Of a DNA stretch of 64,000 bases, positions 17,590-24,405 are shown one piece after another. The first letter of the stretch is position 1. Every line of letters starts with the position of its first letter. The notes under the pieces were generated by a model. The model had not been told where the DNA came from. It saw only the letters and a program-made list of their open reading frames with translations, and ran no database searches. Source of the stretch: Bacteroides sp. AN502(2024) (GTDB taxonomy: Bacteria > Bacteroidota > Bacteroidia > Bacteroidales > Bacteroidaceae); the NCBI RefSeq assembly GCF_041227145.1, contig NZ_JBGFSP010000004.1, positions 62,001 to 126,000 on the forward strand, in the 5' to 3' direction. The position numbers and the translations under genes were made by a program.

Positions 17590-17706
17590 AACTTGAAGGT
17601 CGTAGGAAACCATTTGCACAGATGTAACAATAGCAGCCCACGCTATATGCGTGAGAACCACTATGCTATCTTTGTGCGATTTGAAAATTTCCTACGTTTT
17701 CAAGTT
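17590..17706. repeat. inverted repeat upstream of helicase operon
   Basis: Left arm AACTTGAAGGTCGTAGGAAA (17590-17609). The right arm (17688-17706), read as reverse complement, is AACTTGAAAACGTAGGAAA: the same 8- and 9-base blocks with a 3- versus 2-base middle. Just inside each arm lies a related GCACA(A)AGAT-like stretch. A TATCTTTG -7 element on the plus strand (17667-17674) sits within the loop with no gene to serve. It could be a regulator-binding palindrome, or a scar of element joining. The rest of 17707-18272 contains the fragment described next and a hairpin TGCCGAAC / GTTCGGCA (18122-18144). Confidence 0.55.
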
Positions 17707-17787
17707 CAAGATACGCATAACGCTTCTTATTTTTCCAAAATGTCGTGGAGAGGTCGTAACCTATCCAACGGCAAAGTTAGCAATAAT

Positions 17788-18027
17788 TTATGACACTCCT
17801 GATACCGAGAGGTCAAAAGAATCCCTGAATGGGAAATTTTCACAACCGATGTAGAGGGTATCGAAAGCGTCGGAGCTGTCGGTGCGGTGTTCGAGCAGGT
17901 CTTCCTCGGACTCGGCGAACTTTTCGCCGGACTTGTCCTTGCGGAAGCCGTTGCGCCCACGCAACAACCCTGCGGATTGGATTGCGAGGATAAGGTCTTC
18001 ATTGTTGGAGCGGTTGAAGAACGGCAT
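17788..18027 (-). pseudogene. fragment of an unidentified mobile-element protein
   Basis: 79 codons from MPFFNRSNNEDL; the frame is open upstream to a TAG 36 bp earlier without another start. Composition is GC-rich like the mob/tra genes and unlike the flanking AT-rich DNA. The visible sequence (AGLLRGRNGFRKDKSGEKF, then EHRTDSSDAFDTLYIGCENF) reads like the C-terminal end of a larger protein, cut on both sides. I do not know the parent family. It occupies the place downstream of MobA where a relaxase gene is normally found. Confidence 0.4.
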
Positions 18028-18272
18028 CAGGCGTTGCTTACCTGCGAAGCCCTAATCTATTATGTGTGTTATAGTATAGATGAGAAAAATATTGGTACAT
18101 AGCGCAAAACGTAAGGTAATTTGCCGAACATCAGCAGTTCGGCATAGGTAAGCAATCCGTTATTTGTAATATTTACGCTCTCACAAAAAAACGCATCATT
18201 GACATCACGCAAATCCAAATATAACTTTTTCACACCTTATCTGCTGCCCCAAATTTCTCAAAAATAGAATAC

Positions 18273-18695
18273 TTATTCTCCCTCTTGTTCCCATTTAATC
18301 TGCATCTCCCTTGAAAGTTCCACGATTTCTCGGCTTACCCTCACAAGGTCGATGGTACATTTCTCCAATTTGTAGAGAAGCATCATCGCCTTCTTCTCGG
18401 AAAAGTGGATGCGAAGCTCTTTGACGACCTGATTGTAGTTGGTGCCGATGGCTCGGAACTGGGCATGGAAGTCGGACAACTTGGTGTAATAATCCACCAA
18501 CGTCTTATCCACTTTCAATACCCGGAACTTCTGACCGAAGAAATGCGCCTTGAGAAAGACGGCTTTCGCATACACCTGTGATTCCTCGTACATCGTGAGA
18601 AACCTGTTCCATTCCACATCATCGAAGCGCACCATCACGCAGTGCGTCTTCGGGTTCAACTTGGGATTTCTCCCGTACTTGCTCTTCTTGTTCAT
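18273..18695 (-). CDS. MobA-type mobilization protein
   Basis: 140 aa. The start KYGRNPKLNPKTHCVMVRF is the usual opening of the small MobA accessory proteins of Bacteroides conjugative and mobilizable elements (a basic stretch, then a ribbon-helix-helix-like strand). YAKAVFLKAHFFG and IGTNYNQVVKELRIHF complete the pattern. The family assists the relaxase at oriT as a relaxosome component. In intact elements the relaxase gene follows directly; here it is missing and foreign cargo follows instead. The intergenic region upstream (18700-18960) is rich in hairpins and may be the oriT. Confidence 0.75.
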   Translation of the reverse strand: MNKKSKYGRNPKLNPKTHCVMVRFDDVEWNRFLTMYEESQVYAKAVFLKAHFFGQKFRVLKVDKTLVDYYTKLSDFHAQFRAIGTNYNQVVKELRIHFSEKKAMMLLYKLEKCTIDLVRVSREIVELSREMQIKWEQEGE

Positions 18696-18763
18696 GCTGC
18701 TTGTTATTTCAATTTAACGGTTCATTCATTGTCTAATCTCCGATTAAAAAACATCGAAATTAT

Positions 18764-18886
18764 CCGACTGCGGAGGATAATTCTGCCCACGGCGGTGCAA
18801 GGATTTTCAGTTACTTAGAATTATTCGGGTAACTGAAAATATATCTTGCTGTGTCTTTGAGGACACAAGAATCCTCCGCTTGTCGG
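18764..18886. repeat. nested inverted repeats, possible oriT
   Basis: Outer arms CCGACTGCGGAGGAT (18764-18778) and ATCCTCCGCTTGTCGG (18871-18886). Inside are a perfect 12-bp pair ATTTTCAGTTAC / GTAACTGAAAAT (18803-18840) and a small hairpin TGTGTC / GACACA (18850-18867). It lies between the MobA and DUF3408 genes, where transfer origins of this class of element usually are. The nick site is not identifiable by eye. Confidence 0.5.
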
Positions 18887-18973
18887 ATTGGTTTCCGAGT
18901 GTAATAAATCACTTGGGTATCGGTTAAGCCGATGAAGTGTATTCACCAGCCTAACCGACTTTCCGTAATTTCG

Positions 18974-19441
18974 TCAGAGTTTGCGCCACTGCTCAATGTC
19001 ATTCCGGTAGGCGTTGAGGTGCAAGCGGACAAGGTTTTCAATCAGCCCCGATGCGCTCATGCCCTTTCCTCCGAGGTAGCGGACAACCCTGTCCAGCTCG
19101 TCACGTACTGTCTCACTAACGAACACGGGCTTGCGGTTGACAATCTTCGGAACTTGAAGGTAAGTGGTGCGGTACTCCTCTAACGACAGTCTGCGCTGTT
19201 TGCCGCTGATGCGTTTCTGCGGCACTGCCGCTTCCTCTGTCACCCCATCTGACGGTTTATTCGCCATAGCGGTCTCCGCTTCTTCCTTGACGGCCTTGCC
19301 GGGCTGCTCCAGTTCAGCCGGATCCAGACCGATGTTCCTGTAGAAGTCATCCATCGACTTAAGGCTGTAGGATTCCCTGCGTCCCATTCTTTCCACGATT
19401 TCACGAGCTTCCTGCTCACTGATGTTTGGTTCTCTTTTCAT
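18974..19441 (-). CDS. DUF3408 conjugative-element protein
   Basis: 155 aa. The C-terminal 60 residues (VPKIVNRKPVFVSETVRDEL, then LGGKGMSASGLIENLVRLHL) form the conserved DUF3408 domain, which resembles a ribbon-helix-helix DNA-binding fold. The N-terminal half is acidic and low in structure (EAETAMANKPSDGVTEEAAV). In CTnDOT-like elements such genes lie beside the ParA-like gene and the tra operon, upstream of mob. Here no ParA or tra gene remains next to it, so the gene is a leftover of a larger transfer region. The start MKREPNISEQEAR is the usual one. Confidence 0.75.
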   Translation of the reverse strand: MKREPNISEQEAREIVERMGRRESYSLKSMDDFYRNIGLDPAELEQPGKAVKEEAETAMANKPSDGVTEEAAVPQKRISGKQRRLSLEEYRTTYLQVPKIVNRKPVFVSETVRDELDRVVRYLGGKGMSASGLIENLVRLHLNAYRNDIEQWRKL

Positions 19442-20027
19442 TGTAAAAACAAAATTATTAAGTTATTGACTGTGGTCTTGGCAGGTGCCTCAACCGATTA
19501 TCGCAAGCAAAGTAAGTGGCTATAATGCAGCCGGTCAAGCATTCGGGTTTTGTTAGGCAATTTTGTATGACTTTGCTTTAATACCGTCCGGATAACGGTG
19601 AGGACTTCTTTGATTTGCCGGAGATGAATAGCTGAAAGAACAAAGGCTTGATTACGGACGAAATTGAATTAAACCCTTATTCCCGCTCTTGCCGCTTTCC
19701 TAATTTGCGGAGTTAAGAAGATAAACGCTACCTCCAACCGATGCCAACCTCTACCACCCTGTGCCACATGCTACCAGTAATAGTAAAGACCATTGTCAGG
19801 TGACGGATTCTGTTTTTCTTTGCGTCAAAAGGAATAATGACAGCTAAAAAAGGTGGTGAAGAAATCATGGCACATTGGCTTGCCCATAGGTAACCGGCAA
19901 GCAACAACTCGGACAACCGCTACCATACCGGTGCCAAACGCTGCCAGTTCCGAAAAAGCCATTGTTTTATAGAATTTTGCCCATTTCTTTGCAGCGAAAG
20001 AGAAATAACAACAAAATATTAATGTAT
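19442..20027. other. 586-bp non-coding region with short repeats
   Basis: No gene is supported. The stretch 19735-19935 carries repeated short GGTAAC/ACCGG-like words (GCCAACC, CTACCACC, GCTACCAG, GGTAACCGGC, CTACCATACCGGTG). The same kind of sequence is seen at 4650-4715 upstream of the broken integrase (GTTACC, GGTTACCG, GGTAACGG). They may be arm-type sites for recombinase or excisionase binding; this is inference. Confidence 0.35.
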
Positions 20028-20339
20028 ATGGAAATCGTTTCAATCGAAAAAAAAACCTTTGAGGAGCTGGTCGCCAAGTTCGACCGTTTCGTCCGCCGCA
20101 TGGATGCCATCTGCCATCGGCACGGAGAGAAAAGAATGAGTGAGTGGATGGACAATCAAGACGTGTGCCAAATGCTCAATATCAGCCCGCGCACGTTGCA
20201 GACACTGCGCGACAACGGCACGCTGGCTTACTCGCAGATAAACCACAAGACGTATTACCGCCCCGAAGACGTGCAGCGGATTGTAGCGGTTGTCGAGGAC
20301 AGGCGGAAGGAAGCGAAGTTCAAAGGCAGGACAATATGA
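20028..20339 (+). CDS. excisionase-like HTH protein
   Basis: 103 aa from the second of two nearby ATGs (the other is at 20022); MEIVSIEKKTF matches the start of the related gene at 630-289, so this one is chosen. Residues 41-93 form the HTH_17 domain (MDNQDVCQMLNISPRTLQTL, then YYRPEDVQRIV). It is followed after 48 bp by a second HTH gene on the same strand, and the pair ends at a strong terminator. By family it is a small DNA-binding protein acting in excision or control of the element. Its target is unknown. Confidence 0.8.
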   Translation: MEIVSIEKKTFEELVAKFDRFVRRMDAICHRHGEKRMSEWMDNQDVCQMLNISPRTLQTLRDNGTLAYSQINHKTYYRPEDVQRIVAVVEDRRKEAKFKGRTI

Positions 20340-20387
20340 ATAGAGTAAACAGAATATAATGACAATAACCGCTAAATCCGAAGTAAT

Positions 20388-20693
20388 ATGAACGAATTGA
20401 TTACCAAAAACAGTGAGTGGATAATCCACTTCATGAGCAACCTCGACCGCCTGTTGGACGGCTTCGAGCACCTGACAGCCAACTACCGCCCGACTTTGGG
20501 CGGAGAACGGTTCTTTACCGACAAGGAGGTGTCGGCACGCTTGAAAGTGAGCCGCCGGACGCTTCAGGACTACCGCAACGAAGGACGGATACCCTACATC
20601 CAGTTGGGCGGCAAAATCCTTTACCGGGAATCCGACATCGAGCGGATGCTGTCGGACAGCTACCGCCCTGCATACCGATTGACGGGCACCTGA
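20388..20693 (+). CDS. excisionase-like HTH protein
   Basis: 101 aa. After a helical N-terminus (NSEWIIHFMSNLDRLLDGFE), residues 43-92 show the HTH_17 fold: FFTDKEVSARLKVSRRTLQD, IPYIQLGGKILYRESDIE. It is the second gene of a two-gene operon ended by the hairpin at 20768-20818. The arrangement mirrors the left-hand pair (630-1) on the other strand, so two related elements, or a duplicated module, are represented in the region. The role is inferred from the family: a recombination directionality factor or repressor-like regulator. Confidence 0.8.
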   Translation: MNELITKNSEWIIHFMSNLDRLLDGFEHLTANYRPTLGGERFFTDKEVSARLKVSRRTLQDYRNEGRIPYIQLGGKILYRESDIERMLSDSYRPAYRLTGT

Positions 20694-20767
20694 TTTTCTT
20701 GAAGGAGCGAAGTTTGCCGTCTGCCCACAATTTGCGGCAGCAATAGTCCATTCAACGAAAAAAGAAA

Positions 20768-20818
20768 GAACGGCTTACGGATGAAGCATCAAAATCCCGC
20801 TTCGTCTGTAAGCCGTTC
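20768..20818 (+). terminator. intrinsic terminator after HTH pair
   Basis: A 20-bp stem, GAACGGCTTACGGATGAAGC pairing with GCTTCGTCTGTAAGCCGTTC (one G-T, one mismatch), an 11-nt loop, then CTTCTTTTCGTTTC. The rest of 20819-21045 shows no gene. Confidence 0.8.
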
Positions 20819-21045
20819 CTTCTTTTCGTTTCTTCTGATTTCCCGTCAGTCGCTTGTTTCCGCTGCCGGATGCCTTCTCAGTGCGTGGCAGGGCAGCGGC
20901 AAGGTTTTCGGGCTGAATACGCTCAAACCTGTTTGAGGAAGATTCTGCCCGAAACGGCTCTGCCGCCCGACCTTGCGGCTGACACCCAAGTTACGCACTA
21001 CCTTTGCATCCGTGCATCGGAAACGGGAGACTGACGGGATGTAGC

Positions 21046-21421
21046 TCAACAATACCATAGGTTGCCGCCTTTGCCACAAGAAACGAACAGCATCGCTTGT
21101 GTTCCTTTTATCCTTGCACAGATTCTATCCATAACGAACCGTCTGAACGCCATACTCTCCTTACTGCATATCCTGAATGCAACGGCTATAACCACTTCAA
21201 GGCTGTAAACATCATAGCTGATGCCGTCCGATTGCTTGACATACTTCATCGTTTCAGCTGCGTTCAATACCTTGTTCTTGTAGATAGCATGAATAGCTTT
21301 TCGGATGTCACACGAGAACACCCCGAACAGGTTCGGCTATTTCAAATTGGGTCATCCATACGGGTGCGGTCTGTATTGTGAACATACCCGTTTCACTGAT
21401 TGTTATTGTACCTCTTTCCAT
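21046..21421 (-). pseudogene. RhuM-like gene, frameshifted
   Basis: The gene starts at ATG 21421 (MERGTITISETGMFTIQTAP) and reads WMTQFEIAE before hitting TGA. The remainder (VFSCDIRKAIHAIYKN, then YDVYSLEVVIAVAFRI and FRRFVMDRI) is in the next frame. One extra C near 21330 (GAACCTG where GAACTG would give AELFGVFSCD) explains the break. The intact form would be about 124 aa and is a relative of the protein at 3920-4321. It lies 21 bp downstream of a tyrosine recombinase gene, the same order as at 3920-4534. It could be a real inactivation or a base-call error. Confidence 0.65.
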
Positions 21422-21442
21422 AATACACATATTTGCCATTGT

Positions 21443-22666
21443 CTATTTGCTGTTCTTCTTTTTCTTTTCGTCGGTAGATTCCATTTTTCTGCGCTCCATC
21501 AGCTTATCCATATCCTTTGAAATTTTATCATCGGTTATCCGTGCATACCCCTGTGTCGTCCGGATATTGGAATGCCCCATCATCTTGGCTATACTCTCAA
21601 TGGGTATGTCCGCTGAAATTAAGAAAGTTCCAAAGCTATGACGACTTTGATGATAGCTCAATTTATCCTCTTTCCCTATGATAACGCCCATCTCATGAAC
21701 ATCAAACCAGAGGGCATCACGGCTGGGAAGAGGAAATACAGGCTGCTCGTCATCGGTCGTATTGTACAGCGACAATATCCGTTCCGCTATGGGATGCAGG
21801 GGGATGAACGCCTCCACCTTTGTCTTCTTGCGGTTGATGCGGATGTACCGTCTGCCCTCCGCATTCGTCCCGATGTGGTGCGGATGCAAAAGCATTATAT
21901 CCACATACGCCAATCCGGTCAGGGTCGAAAAGATGAAAGCCCGTCTTGCCAGTTCCATCCGCTTGTCATACATCGGGGTGGAAAGTATCTTCTTGAACTC
22001 CTCTCGGCTGATATACTTGTGCCTTGCCTCCGGCTTTGGCTCATACTCCAAGTCCTCACAGGGATTCACACGGATAATCTCTTTATCGACTGCCAAGTAC
22101 AGCAGGCGGTTCAGCCAGCACATACATTTGTTGGTTTGGGTTGCGCTGAAGTTCTTGCATTTCTTCAGATAGGCTTTGTAGGACTTACCGAAATCCTCCG
22201 TCACTTCTTCAAGGGCAATGTCTTTCTTCCCGGAAGACGCGAGGTAATCCGTCAGGTACTTCTGGTAGTACATTGAAGCCCGATAGGAGGAAGTGGAATC
22301 TATTTCTTCGGAATGTCTCTTCAACCGCTCCCGTTCCCATTCTCCCATTTGAAGAAGGGTAACGGGATGAAGGTTTTGTCCGGCAAGGTAATTCTTCAGC
22401 ATCTCGGCACTGACCACGCCTTGCGATTTCAGTATCTCATCGTAGGCTTCTTTTGTTAACCGCATGTATTCCCGTAAACGGTTGTTCTCCCTTACGGTCT
22501 TTATCTCGTTTTTCCTGCCGTTCCAATCTTCGGGGCGGCAATAGATGCCTGTACTGATGGCGGTCTGTTTACCGTCAATGCTTATACGGCAGAGAACGGC
22601 GGTCGTACCGTCAGCCTTTATCTTGCTGCGATTGATATAGGGCAATAATGAAAATGTGCTTCGCAT
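21443..22666 (-). CDS. tyrosine recombinase (integrase)
   Basis: 407 aa, the full length for Bacteroides integrases. N-terminal arm-binding region (MRSTFSLLPYINRSKIKADG), SAM-like core-binding domain, then the catalytic domain with FSTLTGLAYVDI (the first catalytic Arg is replaced, as is common in this lineage), SYHQSRHSFGTFL carrying His-x-x-Arg, and MMGHSNIRTTQGYARI with the second His and the catalytic Tyr. It is 13 bp downstream of another recombinase gene on the same strand and 21 bp upstream of a RhuM-like gene. It should cut and rejoin DNA at the attachment site; whether it serves the tRNA-Ser site or another one cannot be told from the sequence. A lysine-rich tail (DEKKKKNSK) ends the protein. 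Confidence 0.9.
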   Translation of the reverse strand: MRSTFSLLPYINRSKIKADGTTAVLCRISIDGKQTAISTGIYCRPEDWNGRKNEIKTVRENNRLREYMRLTKEAYDEILKSQGVVSAEMLKNYLAGQNLHPVTLLQMGEWERERLKRHSEEIDSTSSYRASMYYQKYLTDYLASSGKKDIALEEVTEDFGKSYKAYLKKCKNFSATQTNKCMCWLNRLLYLAVDKEIIRVNPCEDLEYEPKPEARHKYISREEFKKILSTPMYDKRMELARRAFIFSTLTGLAYVDIMLLHPHHIGTNAEGRRYIRINRKKTKVEAFIPLHPIAERILSLYNTTDDEQPVFPLPSRDALWFDVHEMGVIIGKEDKLSYHQSRHSFGTFLISADIPIESIAKMMGHSNIRTTQGYARITDDKISKDMDKLMERRKMESTDEKKKKNSK

Positions 22667-22679
22667 ATCGTTTTCTGTA

Positions 22680-23936
22680 TTAAAGGGTCAGTTTGAAATC
22701 TTGGGTCGCTTCGATGAACTTGTCCATGTCCTCAAAGAGTTTTTTCGGGCTGACGCGGGCATATACTTGAGTGGTGGAAATATCGGAGTGTCCCAGCATC
22801 CGGCTGATGGTCTCAATCGGCACGCCCGCTTCAAGCGTAATCAACGAGGCGAAGCTGTGCCTCGCAACATGGAAAGTCAAGTTCTTCGTGATGCCGCAAA
22901 GATCGCCAATCTCCTTGAGGTAAGAATTCATCTTTTGATTGGTAAGAACAGGGAAAAGTCGGCCGTCACGATAAGTCTTGTGATTGTATTTGGCAATGAG
23001 GCTCTTGGGAATGTCCAACAAGAGCACATTGGTCTCCACATTCGTTTTTTGCCGCTTGGTCATAATCCACTGCTTGTCATCGAGCGTCACGATATTGTCG
23101 GGAGTGAGATTGGACACATCGATATATGCCAACCCCGTGAAGCAGGAGAATATGAAAATATCCCGTACCAAAGCCAATCGCTCGATGCTCAAATCCTTGT
23201 TGGCGATTCGAAGAATTTCCTCGTCTGTGAGGAAACCACGATCGACAGGCTCTAAGTGAAAACGATGGTTGACAAAAGGGTCATGGAGGAGAAAACCGTG
23301 TCTGAAAGCATAGAGAGTAACGGTCTTTAAGGTTTTCATTTTCTTTACAGATGTATTGAACGCACATCCGCCGATGGTACGGAGATAAAGCTCGAATTCC
23401 TCAATTACGGATGGGGTAAGCTCGGTCAGACCTATATCCTTTCTGCCGTACTTGAAAGAAAGAAATTCGGAAAAATGACGGCGCAGCACACTGTATTTTT
23501 GCAGACTTGCCTTGCTTAGGTTTACTCCGACACGCTGCCGGACATTCTCTATGAATCTATCGAAAATCGGAAGGAAGGTGCTGTATTCACGACTCTTGCC
23601 GGAATAATACGAGCGAATCTTATCCAAAGACAGGTTCTCATCATCTTCCAGTTTGCGGAAAATGGCATGAAGTGTGGTGGAAATACTGTCCAAAGAGGAG
23701 TTTACAGACAACACCTCAGCCGTTCGTCCTTTCATCCGGCTGGTTGTATTGTTCCACAAGGACTTGTTCACGAATATCTTCGTGGAACCGAAATTTGCCA
23801 TCTCACCGTTAAGAAACACTCGGAGCATGACGGGCGACTTGCCTTCTTTGTTCTCATAGTTGGAACGCAGGTAGAAGGAGACCTTGAAATTCATTTTCAT
23901 AACGCAACATTCTTTTGTTGTAGCACTCGGCTGCAA
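22680..23936 (-). CDS. tyrosine recombinase (integrase)
   Basis: 418 aa; the most likely start is the Met at residue 13 (MKMNFKVSFYLRSNYENKEG), giving 406 aa, since the first 12 residues are not typical. The catalytic domain has FSCFTGLAYIDV, FHVARHSFASLITLEAG (His-x-x-Arg) and MLGHSDISTTQVYARV (His, Tyr), so it looks active. It is the gene nearest the tRNA-Ser 3' end (about 280 bp), oriented away from it, the usual geometry for an integrase that uses the tRNA 3' end as attachment site. It heads a two-recombinase tandem with the gene at 21443. The 23937-24213 gap holds repeated GTAGCAG words that may be core or arm sites. Confidence 0.9.
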   Translation of the reverse strand: MQPSATTKECCVMKMNFKVSFYLRSNYENKEGKSPVMLRVFLNGEMANFGSTKIFVNKSLWNNTTSRMKGRTAEVLSVNSSLDSISTTLHAIFRKLEDDENLSLDKIRSYYSGKSREYSTFLPIFDRFIENVRQRVGVNLSKASLQKYSVLRRHFSEFLSFKYGRKDIGLTELTPSVIEEFELYLRTIGGCAFNTSVKKMKTLKTVTLYAFRHGFLLHDPFVNHRFHLEPVDRGFLTDEEILRIANKDLSIERLALVRDIFIFSCFTGLAYIDVSNLTPDNIVTLDDKQWIMTKRQKTNVETNVLLLDIPKSLIAKYNHKTYRDGRLFPVLTNQKMNSYLKEIGDLCGITKNLTFHVARHSFASLITLEAGVPIETISRMLGHSDISTTQVYARVSPKKLFEDMDKFIEATQDFKLTL

Positions 23937-24123
23937 AGTTAATATTTAGCATACTGATAAAGAAAGAGTTATTGCCGTCAATATGCTATTCGGAATGCCG
24001 TCACTGCTACATTTTTTGTATGCTGAATTTTTGTGTAGCAGTAAGTGTAGCAGAATATGACCGAATGATGACTATCGAAACATGGGCTTATGCCGTCAAG
24101 CTATAGAGGTATATACAAAGAAA

Positions 24124-24155
24124 AATCGTTGTAAAACCTTGATTTTACAACGATT
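24124..24155 (-). terminator. intrinsic terminator of tRNA-Ser
   Basis: Perfect 13-bp stem AATCGTTGTAAAA / TTTTACAACGATT with a 6-nt loop. On the minus strand it is followed by TTTTTCTTTG. It lies 59 bp downstream of the tRNA. Confidence 0.8.
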
Positions 24156-24213
24156 AGCAAATTTTTGAAGGCTAAATTGACTACCTTTTTGAAGCCTATT
24201 TGAAGCCCATTTG

Positions 24214-24298
24214 CGGAGAGACAGGGATTCGAACCCCGGGAAGTGTTACCTTCAACGGTTTTCAAGACCGCCGCAATCGACCACTCTGCCACCTCTCC
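24214..24298 (-). tRNA. tRNA-Ser (anticodon TGA)
   Basis: 85 nt. Acceptor GGAGAGG pairs with the 3' strand ending CTCTCC, with discriminator G as in serine tRNAs. The anticodon loop CTTGAAA has anticodon TGA, there is a long variable arm (about 15 nt), and the T arm is GGGGTTCGAATCCC. CCA is not encoded. A consensus promoter (24338-24368) and a terminator (24124-24155) flank it. Tyrosine recombinase genes face away from its 3' end, so the 3' end is the probable integration site of the left-hand element. Confidence 0.95.
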
Positions 24299-24337
24299 AA
24301 AATTCCCTTTCAGAAGTGCTTTCCGTTGGAAGCGGTG

Positions 24338-24368
24338 CAAAGGTACGAATCATTTTTAATTCTGCAAA
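24338..24368 (-). promoter_or_regulatory. promoter of tRNA-Ser
   Basis: On the minus strand: TTTG (24368-24365), 19-bp spacer, TACCTTTG (24345-24338), the exact Bacteroides primary sigma consensus, 39 bp before the tRNA 5' end. Confidence 0.85.
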
Positions 24369-24405
24369 TATTCTGATATTTTTTTCGCGAATTAATCCAA
24401 TATTG

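Noticed and set aside
17887..18102. 71-codon plus-strand frame near 18 kb
   Set aside because: Opposite the more protein-like minus-strand fragment at 17788-18027.
21638..22276. 212-codon frame opposite the integrase at 21443-22666
   Set aside because: Shadow of a gene with clear catalytic motifs.
23937..24213. Second copy of the tRNA-Ser 3' end as attachment repeat
   Set aside because: No duplicate of the T-arm sequence was found elsewhere in the window; the far end of the element is probably to the left of it.
24101..24340. 79-codon frame across tRNA-Ser
   Set aside because: It overlaps the tRNA and its terminator; a by-product of structured RNA.
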